A stretch of 64,000 nt of DNA, from positions 558,001 through 622,000 of the forward strand of contig NZ_VTPY01000001.1 in NCBI RefSeq assembly GCF_008297955.1. The letters run 5' to 3'. The notes below the pieces were generated by a model, which saw only the letters and a program-made list of their open reading frames with translations, was not told the origin of the DNA and did no database searches. Shown piece after piece: positions 27,144 through 35,413 of this stretch (positions are counted from its first letter, which is position 1; each line of letters starts with the position of its first letter). The position numbers and the translations under genes were made by a program. This DNA is from Billgrantia pellis. Its GTDB lineage: Bacteria; Pseudomonadota; Gammaproteobacteria; Pseudomonadales; Halomonadaceae.

Positions 27144-27733
27144 AGCTGTTTTACTCGCCTGCCTCACCCTATGTCAGGAAAGTCATGGTGATGGCACACG
27201 AGACCGGCCAGGAGGTCGATAAGCTAGATAGCGCTGCCAGCCCGATCAATCGCGATCAAAAGATCGTGGATCATAACCCAACTGGCAAGGTGCCAACCGC
27301 CATCCTGCCGGATGGCTCCGCTCTGTATGACAGTCGCGTCATCTGCCGCTGGCTGGATGCCCAGCACGCCGGGCCTAAAATGTATCCCGAAGGAAACTGG
27401 GATATTGTGCGGCAAGAGGCCTTGGCCGATGGCTTGCTGGATGCAGCGCTGCTTGCTCGCTATGAAACCGTCATGCGACCCGAAGAAATGCGCTGGCCAG
27501 AGTGGCTCCAAGGGCAAATGGACAAGATCGCCAGTTCGCTGGATACCATGGAAACAGAAGCCGAATCGCTCAAAGACGTGAATGCTGGAAGTATCGCTAT
27601 CGGCTGTGCGGTAGCTTACCTTGACTTTCGCTTCCCTGATTACCCATGGCGTACTTCTCGCCCGCAGCTGACGCGTTGGTATGAAGCGTTCTCGCAAAGA
27701 GCTTCCTTTCAGATGACTCAGCCAAACGGTTGA
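27140..27733 (+). CDS. Glutathione S-transferase family protein
   Basis: 197 residues. The thioredoxin-fold N-terminus MKLFYSPASPYVRKVMVMAH has the catalytic serine region SPASPYVRK of beta/theta-like bacterial GSTs, then NPTGKVPTAIL and DSRVICRWLD for glutathione binding, and a helical C-terminal domain. Translationally coupled to the GntR gene. Its role in the adjacent pathway could be glutathione-dependent isomerisation or detoxification of a reactive intermediate (inference). Confidence 0.93.
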   Translation: MKLFYSPASPYVRKVMVMAHETGQEVDKLDSAASPINRDQKIVDHNPTGKVPTAILPDGSALYDSRVICRWLDAQHAGPKMYPEGNWDIVRQEALADGLLDAALLARYETVMRPEEMRWPEWLQGQMDKIASSLDTMETEAESLKDVNAGSIAIGCAVAYLDFRFPDYPWRTSRPQLTRWYEAFSQRASFQMTQPNG

Positions 27734-27756
27734 GATATTTCGCGATCCGACATCCT

Positions 27757-27791
27757 AAAAAGCCCGGCGCCATTCATAAGGGCCGGGCTTA
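27757..27791 (-). terminator. Rho-independent terminator of the proVWX operon
   Basis: On the minus strand AAGCCCGG ... CCGGGCTT forms an 8-bp GC-rich stem (27760-27790) followed by a run of T residues. It lies 23 bases beyond the proX stop codon, and may also serve the converging GST transcript in part. Confidence 0.85.
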
Positions 27792-27813
27792 GTCATTACG
27801 TTGGAAACATGCC

Positions 27814-28683
27814 TCAGCCGTTGAGCCAGTTTTCCACGACATCCTGGTTCTCTTCGACCCACTGCTTGGCGTTCTCGTACGGGTCGGCGCCTTCTTCCTG
27901 GTTCATCAGCATGACTTCGCCCATCTGCTCGGGCGTCCACTCGAACGCATCCAGAATGGCATGGGCTTCGGGCATATCCTCTGCGAAGCCTTGGCGCACC
28001 ACTGTGTGGATCTGCTCGGCACCGCCGTAGACGTTCTCGGGGTCCTCGAGGTACTTGAGGTCCCAGCGGGCGAACATCCAGTGCGGTGTCCAACTGGTCA
28101 CCACGATGTCCTCTTCGTTGGAGATGGCGTTGGACAGGGCGGCGACCATGGTCGCGTCGCTGCCGCTGCGAAGATTCAGATCGAGATCATACGTATCGAC
28201 CACTTCTTCGGTCAGGCCCATCAGGCCGGCGCCGGGGTCGATACCGATGATTTCGCCGTTGAAGGTATCGGCGTGGTCGTTGAGTTCGGCGATGCTGTCG
28301 ACCTCGGTGTAGGTCGGTACCACCAGGCCCAGCTTGGTGCCGTCCAGGTTGGGGCCGAGATCCTCGACGTCATCGCCGACCCGCTCCAGGTACTCTTCGT
28401 GCGTGGTCGGCAGCCAGGCCGCCACGATGGCGTCGGCATCGCCGGAGGCCACGGCCTGCCACATGGCGGCGGCGGAGAGCGACGTCATGTCGACGTCGAA
28501 GCCCGCCTGCTCGAGCACGGCACGCACCACGTTGGTGGAAGCCACCTCGGATGACCATTCCACGTAGGCCAAGTGAACAGTGCCCTTGTCCTGGGCCTGG
28601 GCAACACCTGCGGTCAAGCCGGCGCCGGCCGCCAAGGCCAGCCCCGCAATCCGCATATGACGCGATAGAAGACTCTTAGTCAT
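27814..28683 (-). CDS. proX: Glycine betaine/proline ABC transporter substrate-binding protein
   Basis: 289 residues with a signal peptide ending VAQAQ. OpuAC-type fold: GTVHLAYVEWSSEVASTNVV at the start, aromatic residues that could form the betaine box (for example W in VEWSS, MWQA, AAWLP, SWTPHW). Periplasmic binding of quaternary ammonium osmoprotectants. Last gene of the V-W-X operon, ahead of a terminator. Confidence 0.93.
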   Translation of the reverse strand: MTKSLLSRHMRIAGLALAAGAGLTAGVAQAQDKGTVHLAYVEWSSEVASTNVVRAVLEQAGFDVDMTSLSAAAMWQAVASGDADAIVAAWLPTTHEEYLERVGDDVEDLGPNLDGTKLGLVVPTYTEVDSIAELNDHADTFNGEIIGIDPGAGLMGLTEEVVDTYDLDLNLRSGSDATMVAALSNAISNEEDIVVTSWTPHWMFARWDLKYLEDPENVYGGAEQIHTVVRQGFAEDMPEAHAILDAFEWTPEQMGEVMLMNQEEGADPYENAKQWVEENQDVVENWLNG

Positions 28684-28769
28684 GTGTTTCCCTCCGTTTG
28701 CTTCAGTTTACTTTGCTTTACATTGACTAGCCTGACCTTTCATCGCCTGGGATGCAAGGAAGGCCCCGC

Positions 28770-29609
28770 TCAGCGCTTGCGCGACTTGCGCAGCGACTGC
28801 GTCAGGCGATCCAGCAGCATGGCCAGGATCACCACGGCGATACCCGCCTCGAAGCCGTCACCCGGGCGCAGGCGCTGAATGGCTCGCCACACTTCGCTGC
28901 CCAGTCCGTCGGCGCCGATCATGGCGGCGATCACCACCATCGACAGCGCGAGCATGATGGTTTGGTTGATGCCCGCCATGACCGTAGGCAGCGACAGCGG
29001 CAGCTGTACCTTGAACAGCTTCTGGCCGCGGGTGGCGCCATAGGCGTCGGCCGCTTCGATCAGCTCCACCGGTACTTGGCGAATGCCCAGGGTGGTGAAG
29101 CGAATCGCAGGAGGCATCGAGAAGATCACGGTGGCGAAGATCGCCGACACCGAGCCGATACCGAAGAAGGGAATCGCCGGAATCAGGTAGACGAAGGCCG
29201 GCATGGTCTGCATGAAGTCCAATACCGGCATCATGGCGCGGTAGAGCCGCTCGGAGAGCGCCGCGGCGATACCCACGGGCAGAGCGATGACCACTGCCAC
29301 CAAGGTGGCGATGACCACCAGGGTCAGGGTCTCGATCATCGGTTCCCACAGGCCCATGTTCCAGATCAGCGCCAGCCCGGCCACGGCGCCGATGGCCAAC
29401 CGCAGGTTAGCCAGTTTCCAGCACAGCCCGGCGATGACGGCCAGCAGCGCCCACTCCGGCAGCCACATCAACATATCGTTGAGCCAGGCGATGCCGCTCT
29501 GGGTCACCCGGGAGATGGCTCGGGTCACCATCGAGTATTCGCTGGTCAGCCAGTCCAGGCCGCCTTCGATCCACCGGCCCAGCGGTATACGGGGAATGTC
29601 GAATGCCAT
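28770..29609 (-). CDS. proW: Glycine betaine/proline ABC transporter permease
   Basis: 279 residues, about six to seven helices. The inner-membrane permease motif is seen in EAADAYGATRGQKLFKVQLP (EAA loop contacting the ATPase). The ATG overlaps the proV stop by one base (TAATG), so translation is coupled. Likely osmotically induced in a halophile, although no specific control site was identified. Confidence 0.95.
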   Translation of the reverse strand: MAFDIPRIPLGRWIEGGLDWLTSEYSMVTRAISRVTQSGIAWLNDMLMWLPEWALLAVIAGLCWKLANLRLAIGAVAGLALIWNMGLWEPMIETLTLVVIATLVAVVIALPVGIAAALSERLYRAMMPVLDFMQTMPAFVYLIPAIPFFGIGSVSAIFATVIFSMPPAIRFTTLGIRQVPVELIEAADAYGATRGQKLFKVQLPLSLPTVMAGINQTIMLALSMVVIAAMIGADGLGSEVWRAIQRLRPGDGFEAGIAVVILAMLLDRLTQSLRKSRKR

Positions 29610-30820
29610 TAGTTGCCTCCTTCCTTAGCCGCCTGGGCCAACTCGTCGAGCACCGCGCCCTTTACCACCACGCCCAGTAGCCGTTTCCGTTCATCCACCA
29701 CGGCGATGGGGAAACGCTTCGCGGTGAACATGGCGAAGAGATGATGCATCGGCTCGTCCGGCCCTACGGTACGGAAGTCCTGGGTCAGGGCCTCGGCAAT
29801 GCTCTCCTTACCTTCCTTGACCAGGCTTTCGGCAGCGTCGGCCTCGAGCAGGCCCATCAGGCTGCGATCGCGGCGGGTCACGTAGATCGAATCGATGCCA
29901 TGCTCGCGCATCTTGCGAAGGGCGGTACGCGGGCCGTCGGTGTCACGTACGGTGGCACGTACCTTGCGCATGGCGCTCTCGGCGGTAAGGATGCGCGACC
30001 GGTCGACTCCCTCGATGAAGCGTCGCACATAGTCGTCGGCAGGTCGGGTGAGAATTTCCTCCGGCGTGCCGATCTGCACGATCTCGCCATCCTTGAGCAG
30101 GACGATACGGTCGCCGATGGTCAGTGCCTCGTCGAGGTCGTGGGTAATGAACACCGTGGTCTTCTGCATGCGGTGCTGCAGTTCCAACAGTTCCTGCTGC
30201 ATATCGCCGCGAATCAATGGATCGAGGGCAGAGAAGGCCTCGTCCATCAGCAGCACGGTGGCATCGTTGGCAAGTGCCCGGGCCAGCCCAACGCGCTGCT
30301 GCATGCCGCCGGAAAGCTGGTTGGGGTAGGCGTCTTCCCAGCCGTCGAGCCCCACCTGCTTGAGCGCGTTGCGTGCGGTGTCGGTGCGCTCGGCCTTGTC
30401 CACGCCACGAATCTCCAGGCCGAACTCGGCATTCTGCAGCACGGTGCGATGGGGGAAGAGGGCGAAGTTCTGGAACACCATCGAAAAATGGCGACGGCGG
30501 CACTCCAGCAACGCCTTGTCGCCGAGCTCGGAGATGTTTTCGCCATCGATGACGATGTCGCCCTCGGTAGGCTCGATGAGACGGTTCAAGCAGCGAATAA
30601 GCGTGGACTTGCCCGAACCGGACAGTCCCATGATAACCAGAAGCTCACCTTCAAAGACGTCGAAGTTGATATGGGAAAGCCCCAACGTTTGTCCCGACGC
30701 TTCGAGTATCTCGGGGCGTTTCAGCCCTTGGTCGCGTAGTTCGAGCGCCTTCTTCGGCTGATTGCCGAAAACCTTGCTCAACTGTCGCACACGTATCTTG
30801 ACGTTTCGGTTTTCGTTCAT
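29609..30820 (-). CDS. proV: Glycine betaine/proline ABC transporter ATP-binding protein
   Basis: 403 residues. Walker A GLSGSGKST, signature LSGGMQQRVGLARAL and Walker B TVLLMDEAFSALDPL are all present, followed by two CBS domains (about 280-400) that sense ionic strength in OpuA-type transporters. ATG at 30820 is chosen (AAGG upstream); the longer frame to 30895 lacks support. First gene of the operon. Confidence 0.95.
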   Translation of the reverse strand: MNENRNVKIRVRQLSKVFGNQPKKALELRDQGLKRPEILEASGQTLGLSHINFDVFEGELLVIMGLSGSGKSTLIRCLNRLIEPTEGDIVIDGENISELGDKALLECRRRHFSMVFQNFALFPHRTVLQNAEFGLEIRGVDKAERTDTARNALKQVGLDGWEDAYPNQLSGGMQQRVGLARALANDATVLLMDEAFSALDPLIRGDMQQELLELQHRMQKTTVFITHDLDEALTIGDRIVLLKDGEIVQIGTPEEILTRPADDYVRRFIEGVDRSRILTAESAMRKVRATVRDTDGPRTALRKMREHGIDSIYVTRRDRSLMGLLEADAAESLVKEGKESIAEALTQDFRTVGPDEPMHHLFAMFTAKRFPIAVVDERKRLLGVVVKGAVLDELAQAAKEGGN

Positions 30821-31389
30821 CGTATTGCCTTCTGTCAGGCGCATGGTCAATAAGCCTCGGCCGTATCGGCTTACGCTCTGCTTGCCGCCAGCCAACTATG
30901 CCGCTTTCCTTGACTGACAAAGCCGATAACCCTAACGGCTGTAACATAAAGTTTCAAATTCGACTGACTCGCTTAGCCATTGACGATTCGCCCGTCGCGC
31001 TTCACGAACCCATGTTAATGAATCAACGGCGAGCAGGGCGTAGGCTCATCTACCCCGCGATGCGAAAGTACCCGAGAGGCGAAACAGGCGAGGCGTTCAC
31101 GGCCTCTCTCACGGCCTCTTAAAAGAGTTTCCGCACACGCCGGCGGTGGGTTCATGAACCTGCCCCGGCGACATTTTGCCGCTCTCATGACGCGCTTGGC
31201 TTCGGTGCTATTTCAACCGGTGCTTTCCGTGTAGGGAGCGGCGCTTTCCGTATCGGGCAAGAACCGCTTTGTTTGTTTGACGATGACACTTCCAGCGGCT
31301 AAAAAAATAAAGAGAGTATTGTCATTCACTCTGTCTTGATGTATTTATTGTGCCGCATCCCGTGAAATCCCCAAAGCAAGGAATACGCA
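30821..31389. other. Intergenic region between proV and mvaT
   Basis: 569 bases with no supportable gene; short frames here have no ribosome binding site or family resemblance. It must contain the divergent proV and mvaT promoters. Visible structure: a tandem repeat of TCACGGCCTCTC at 31097-31119 and a second direct repeat, GCTTTCCGT, at 31222-31230 and 31243-31251, about 21 bases apart. An AT-rich stretch lies just upstream of mvaT. Confidence 0.5.
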
Positions 31390-31770
31390 ATGTCTCTACT
31401 CAGTGAATTCATGCAGAAAGAGCAGCAGCTCAAGCAGCTTCAGGCCGAAATGGAGCGTCTCCAGAACGACGAGCGCCTGAAAGCCGAGCTCGAGTTCAAA
31501 AGCAAGCTCGAATCGCTGATGCGCGAGTTTAACAAGAGCTCAGCCGATGTCATCAATCTGCTGGAGCCGCAGGGCGGCAAGAGCGCTAGCACCAAGGCAC
31601 CGGCCAGTAGTGGCGGTGGCCGTCGCAAGCGTAAGTTGAAAATCTACAAGAACCCGAAGACCGGTGAAGTCGTCGAGACTCGCGGTGGCAACCAGAAAAC
31701 GCTGAAAGCCTGGAAGGACGAACATGGCGCCGACACCGTGGAAGGATGGCTGGTCCGCGTTGAGTCGTAA
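31390..31770 (+). CDS. mvaT: MvaT-family H-NS-like nucleoid protein
   Basis: 126 residues. An N-terminal coiled coil (about 1-60) for dimer and higher-order assembly, a flexible S/G/A/K linker, and a C-terminal DNA-binding domain KIYKNPKTGEVVETRGGNQKTLKAW, in which R-G-G-N inserts in the minor groove of AT-rich DNA. MvaT silences horizontally acquired AT-rich genes, such as the low-GC segment at 47-51 kb in this window (inference). AAGGA lies seven bases before the ATG. Confidence 0.92.
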   Translation: MSLLSEFMQKEQQLKQLQAEMERLQNDERLKAELEFKSKLESLMREFNKSSADVINLLEPQGGKSASTKAPASSGGGRRKRKLKIYKNPKTGEVVETRGGNQKTLKAWKDEHGADTVEGWLVRVES

Positions 31771-31782
31771 TGCCAAATGAGT

Positions 31783-31803
31783 GCCGGGCCGATCGGGCCC
31801 GGC
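31783..31803 (+). terminator. Possible terminator hairpin after mvaT
   Basis: GCCGGGCC / GGCCCGGC stem of eight base pairs with a five-base loop, 12 bases after the mvaT stop. The T-run expected for intrinsic termination is absent, so its activity is uncertain. Confidence 0.4.
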
Positions 31804-31866
31804 TACGGTGAACGCATGGTTCCGCTATCGGGGTCATACGCTCGTCTTAAACGATCCTTCCTGCGA

Positions 31867-32688
31867 TCACTCCCGGTGAATGGGAAGCTGCATCGTCATA
31901 TCGCTGTCGTTCCATTCGACGCGAATGGCCTCGCCGCTGGCAAAGCAACGTTTCTTGGGGAGCCCTTCGCTGACCAGGTACTGAACCACGGCAGGAATGT
32001 CATCCAAGCTTTCGATCGGCACGCAGGCATGGCGCTGCGCCGGTAGTTCCAGCAGCCGAAACGACACCGGTATGGCAACGCCGGCGGTCGAGGCTTCATC
32101 GATCAACGGCCCCAGGTCAATGCGTTCCACCTTGCTATCGAGGGGCAGATGATGTATCAGGGCGATGCCCGGACCTTGCCGCAAACGCTCCGGCAATGCA
32201 TTGGCCCCGCGGATGTTTTGCGAAAGCTTACGCAGATTGTCCAGGTGGCTCTCGCGTTCATGCTGGTAAAGGCGAGTCACCAGCGCTTGACGTGAAGGCA
32301 GCTTGCAAATCTCGAACGATGGCGGATCGCCACTATGTTCCTGTCGGTAGGGGTGGCGATAAAGCCGGATCCGCTGTTCCTGACGATATTGGCGTGGCGT
32401 CAGGTTGTGGTACCTTAGAAAGGCCCGGCTGAAAGCGGAATGATTCTGATAACCACAGCGAGCCGCGATGGTTTGAATGGGGTATGGGGTGAAAATAAGG
32501 AGTCGTGCTGCCTTTTCCAGTCGCAGGATATCGCGGTAAGCGCTGGGCGAGAGCCCGAAGCACTGCTTGAACCTGCGCCGAACCTGAGAGGTCGAATATC
32601 CGAGTCGGCTGGCGAGGTCCTCGATTCCCTGCTGGCTTTCCACATGATCTTGCAGCCAGATCTCGGCCCGCATCATCTCGTTGAACAT
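31867..32688 (-). CDS. AraC-family regulator with GyrI-like effector domain
   Basis: 273 residues. The AraC/XylS double helix-turn-helix is N-terminal (GIEDLASRLGYSTSQVRRRF and IQTIAARCGYQNHSAFSRAF, then TPRQYR). The C-terminal half (about 115-270) matches the GyrI/SbmC small-molecule-binding layout, ending EWNDSDMTMQLPI. Rob and related regulators have this order. ATG at 32688 is preferred (GGGA upstream); 32712 and 32829 are in frame. Convergent with mvaT. Confidence 0.87.
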   Translation of the reverse strand: MFNEMMRAEIWLQDHVESQQGIEDLASRLGYSTSQVRRRFKQCFGLSPSAYRDILRLEKAARLLIFTPYPIQTIAARCGYQNHSAFSRAFLRYHNLTPRQYRQEQRIRLYRHPYRQEHSGDPPSFEICKLPSRQALVTRLYQHERESHLDNLRKLSQNIRGANALPERLRQGPGIALIHHLPLDSKVERIDLGPLIDEASTAGVAIPVSFRLLELPAQRHACVPIESLDDIPAVVQYLVSEGLPKKRCFASGEAIRVEWNDSDMTMQLPIHRE

Positions 32689-33043
32689 TCGTATAGTCCC
32701 TGTCCCTTGCATTGTTGGGCAACCATTGCCGGGGCAACCGTTGCTTCCCTTTTTTCGGACGCCTCGAAGGAGCCTCGCGGGCGATGCGTATAAAGCATAA
32801 AGCCCATTATGATTTTTGGTTATGCGCACCTTTATGCGCTGTGGTGAGAGCCGAAGGCAAGTTCGGTAACACCCATTGACCGTTTGTGCATATTTTTGAG
32901 CGATGAACCGGTCTGTCGATAACCCCGGTTATCATCGAAGCGATTTCGGTTCGCTGTGACCTCTTCGCTGCGCATTTTTTTGACGGTATACTCGATCGAC
33001 CCGAATCGAGTGCCAACCGGTACTTGAGCCAATACGGATACCA

Positions 33044-33340
33044 ATGAGAAACCAGAAGCCCAACCGATCCATGGACGAGCGCGAAAAGCTGCGTAAGTTT
33101 CGTGAACTCGACGACGCCTTCGCTCAGGCGCTTCGTGAGCTGGAAAAGCCCAATTCCCGGCTGAACATTCCCACCGGCCCGCCCGTCCGTAGCCTGGCCG
33201 AGCGGGAAGCCGAAGAGCAGCAACAGCGCGAGCAAGCCTTCCGGCAGCGGCTCGAATCGCTGATGAAGGAATACGCGCAACCCACGGAGAGCGTGGCGCA
33301 CCTGCTTCGGACCATGCGGTCGCTCGGACACATTGCCTGA
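33044..33340 (+). CDS. Small coiled-coil protein resembling the MvaT oligomerisation half
   Basis: 98 residues, mostly charged helix. RQRLESLMKEYAQPTESVAH (from residue 67) parallels KSKLESLMREFNKSSADVIN of the MvaT protein encoded 1.3 kb away (from residue 37), with about nine identities in 22 positions. The R-G-G-N DNA-binding domain is missing and the chain stops at that point. It could modulate MvaT by mixed oligomers, like truncated H-NS antagonists. ATG at 33071 is an alternative start. Function is inference. Confidence 0.7.
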   Translation: MRNQKPNRSMDEREKLRKFRELDDAFAQALRELEKPNSRLNIPTGPPVRSLAEREAEEQQQREQAFRQRLESLMKEYAQPTESVAHLLRTMRSLGHIA

Positions 33341-33364
33341 CCCAGGCACATCGTTGATGCGTTC

Positions 33365-33868
33365 ATGGCTGACCTGCACATGACCTATTTCCTGGTGATG
33401 GGCAGCCTGGTGCTGTCCGTGCTGTTCACCGTTGCATGGGCGTTGTCCGCCATGCTGCGCTGGCTGGCTGTGGGCCTGCCGATGAGGCGTGGCGGAGCGC
33501 CAGGCAGAGCGACCAAAAAAACCGCGAAGCGAACGACCCGCAAGCCGGCTCCGCGCAAGGCGGACAACAACAGGGCAGCCGGCAAGGCGGCCAGCGGCAG
33601 GGCTGCCGCCAGCAAGGCTACCGAGCCGCCTCGTCACCCCTGGCGCCTCACTCGTCGCCTGGCGGAGTGGCGCGCCAGCATGCCCTTGGCGATCGTCGCG
33701 GCGCTGACCTATCTGGTGGCACGGCTCGCCGCCCACGGCATGAGCTTTCGCCCGCCCTATGCCGCCCCGGACGGGTTTCATGATCTGCTGGTTGGCCTCG
33801 GCTGGCTCTCGGCCGGCCTCATCGTCGTTGCGCTGCTTCATCGTCTCGCTGCCTGGCGCTGTCGTTGA
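33365..33868 (+). CDS. Hypothetical membrane protein with a basic histone-tail-like segment
   Basis: 167 residues. One hydrophobic helix at 9-38, then about 50 residues rich in K, R, A and T (for example KKTAKRTTRKPAPRKADNNR), then two hydrophobic helices near the C-terminus. The basic segment has the Ala/Lys/Pro composition of histone H1-like bacterial proteins. No family recognised. It begins 24 bases after the MvaT-like small gene and may be co-transcribed with it. Confidence 0.7.
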   Translation: MADLHMTYFLVMGSLVLSVLFTVAWALSAMLRWLAVGLPMRRGGAPGRATKKTAKRTTRKPAPRKADNNRAAGKAASGRAAASKATEPPRHPWRLTRRLAEWRASMPLAIVAALTYLVARLAAHGMSFRPPYAAPDGFHDLLVGLGWLSAGLIVVALLHRLAAWRCR

Positions 33869-34382
33869 GCCAGCGTAGTCGTCCTGCCGCTCATCCTTTC
33901 GGATGCTTTTCGTCATGAATTCGTAAAAGGCAGGTCAACTGACTGAGCCATCAGGCCCATTTGGGGTCACAAGGCGGTAGAGCGAGTTGCGAGAGTCCCG
34001 TAGAATTGCCCCATTCCGATAACGATACCCTGAAGAGGAAACCGTCGAGCCCCTGTCCACCGGCAGACCGAGATCCGAACCGCCAAGGCATTCTGTCGGC
34101 CCGGATCCGTCCCTGTTCGTTTGTAGGGCTCCTGACCGTTTCCGGTATCGCCAACATCTCAGGGCAAGGGAACTGCCCGGAACAATCCCTGGGCGGTAGC
34201 GTGCCTGGAAAGCTGGGTGAGACGGGGCCATACCCTCGGCATGAGACGAATCATCTCGCAGTGACTCCGAATTTTGTGAAAACTGGAAACCTAATGAATC
34301 TTTGTGTAACTGACGACGCTGTCTGGATGCACAGGTCATGGAGCGGGAGGCATAGGGATATGGAGACGGGGCAGGGGCTAGC
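33869..34382 (+). promoter_or_regulatory. Leader region of the polysaccharide locus
   Basis: 514 bases without a convincing gene, upstream of the first sugar-nucleotide gene. It contains a weak stem-loop CATCC-TTTC-GGATG followed by CTTTT (33892-33910), an eight-base match to the ops core at 33973-33980, and the full ops-like element at 34192-34203. The length and ops elements suggest a long untranslated leader controlled by antitermination. Confidence 0.6.
34192..34203 (+). promoter_or_regulatory. ops / JUMPstart element (RfaH recruitment site)
   Basis: GGCGGTAGCGTG, identical to the ops core at the end of enterobacterial JUMPstart sequences, preceded by CCCTG as in JUMPstart. It lies 180 bases before the first gene of the polysaccharide cluster, in the correct orientation. 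RfaH loads onto RNA polymerase paused here and suppresses termination in long LPS and capsule operons. rfaH itself is not in the window. Confidence 0.8.
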
Positions 34383-35390
34383 GTGAAGATACTCGTTACC
34401 GGCATTGCCGGATTCATTGGCCACGCCGTCGCGCGGCGCCTCAGCGGGCGGGGCCATGAGATCGTCGGCATCGACAACCTCAATACCTATTACGATGTGA
34501 GCTTGAAGCAGGCGCGGCTCAACGACCTGGCCGAATGCCGCGACATTCAGTTCATTCATATGGAACTGGCGGATCGCGAAGCCGTGGCGGCGCTGTTTCG
34601 GGAAAACGGCTTTGACCGAGTGATTCACCTGGCCGCCCAGGCCGGCGTGCGCTATTCGCTCGAGAACCCTCACCTTTATGCCGACTCGAACCTGATCGGT
34701 CACCTCAACGTGCTGGAAGGTTGCCGCCTGCACAAGGTGGGGCATCTCGTCTACGCGTCGTCGAGCTCGGTCTACGGTATGAACGCCAAGACGCCATTCG
34801 ACACCGCCGACAGTGTCGATCATCCCGTCAGCCTGTATGCCGCCACCAAGAAGGCCAACGAGCTGATGAGCCATACCTATGCGCACCTTTACGGGATTCC
34901 CATGACGGGGCTGCGTTTCTTTACGGTGTACGGCCCATGGGGTCGGCCGGACATGGCGATCTTCAAGTTCGTCAAGGCGATGTTCGAAGGCAAGCCGATA
35001 CAGGTCTACAACCACGGCGACATGTCGCGTGATTTCACGTACATCGATGACATCGTCGAAGGCGTCGTGCGCATACTCGATGTCATTCCCCAGCCCAACC
35101 CCGACCGGCACGCCGCTACCGCCAGGCCGGATCAAAGTACCGCGCCTTACTCGCTGTACAACATCGGTTATGGGGCGCCGGTGTCGCTGATGGCGTTCAT
35201 CCGCGCGCTGGAGGCCGCTACCGGGCGGGAAGCCATATGCGACTACCTGCCCATGCAGCCCGGCGACGTGCCGCGCACCTGGGCCGATACCGAAGCGTTG
35301 CTGCAGGCCACCGGCTACCGGCCCAAGGTGCACGTGGAAGAAGGTGTGCATCGCTTCGTCGAGTGGTATCGCGGTTTCTACAAGGTTTAA
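34383..35390 (+). CDS. NAD-dependent UDP-glucuronate 4-epimerase-like protein
   Basis: 335 residues, extended SDR. Cofactor loop ILVTGIAGFIGHAVARRL, catalytic serine region YASSSSVYG and Y-x3-K as YAATK. LRFFTVYGPWGRPDMA is typical of the CapI/WbnF/LpsL group that converts UDP-GlcA to UDP-GalA. GTG start with AGGGG upstream. With the nearby ugd it would give a UDP-Glc to UDP-GlcA to UDP-GalA route. First gene after the ops element. Confidence 0.92.
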   Translation: MKILVTGIAGFIGHAVARRLSGRGHEIVGIDNLNTYYDVSLKQARLNDLAECRDIQFIHMELADREAVAALFRENGFDRVIHLAAQAGVRYSLENPHLYADSNLIGHLNVLEGCRLHKVGHLVYASSSSVYGMNAKTPFDTADSVDHPVSLYAATKKANELMSHTYAHLYGIPMTGLRFFTVYGPWGRPDMAIFKFVKAMFEGKPIQVYNHGDMSRDFTYIDDIVEGVVRILDVIPQPNPDRHAATARPDQSTAPYSLYNIGYGAPVSLMAFIRALEAATGREAICDYLPMQPGDVPRTWADTEALLQATGYRPKVHVEEGVHRFVEWYRGFYKV

Positions 35391-35413
35391 CGACGAGACT
35401 CGGGCGGCACGAC

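Noticed and set aside
30898..31122. 74-residue open frame between proV and mvaT
   Set aside because: No ribosome binding site, no recognisable fold, and it crosses a tandem repeat; most likely noncoding.
35237..35413. N-terminal extension of the beta-CASP protein frame
   Set aside because: It overlaps the epimerase gene in another frame, has an arginine/alanine-rich shadow composition and no ribosome binding site.
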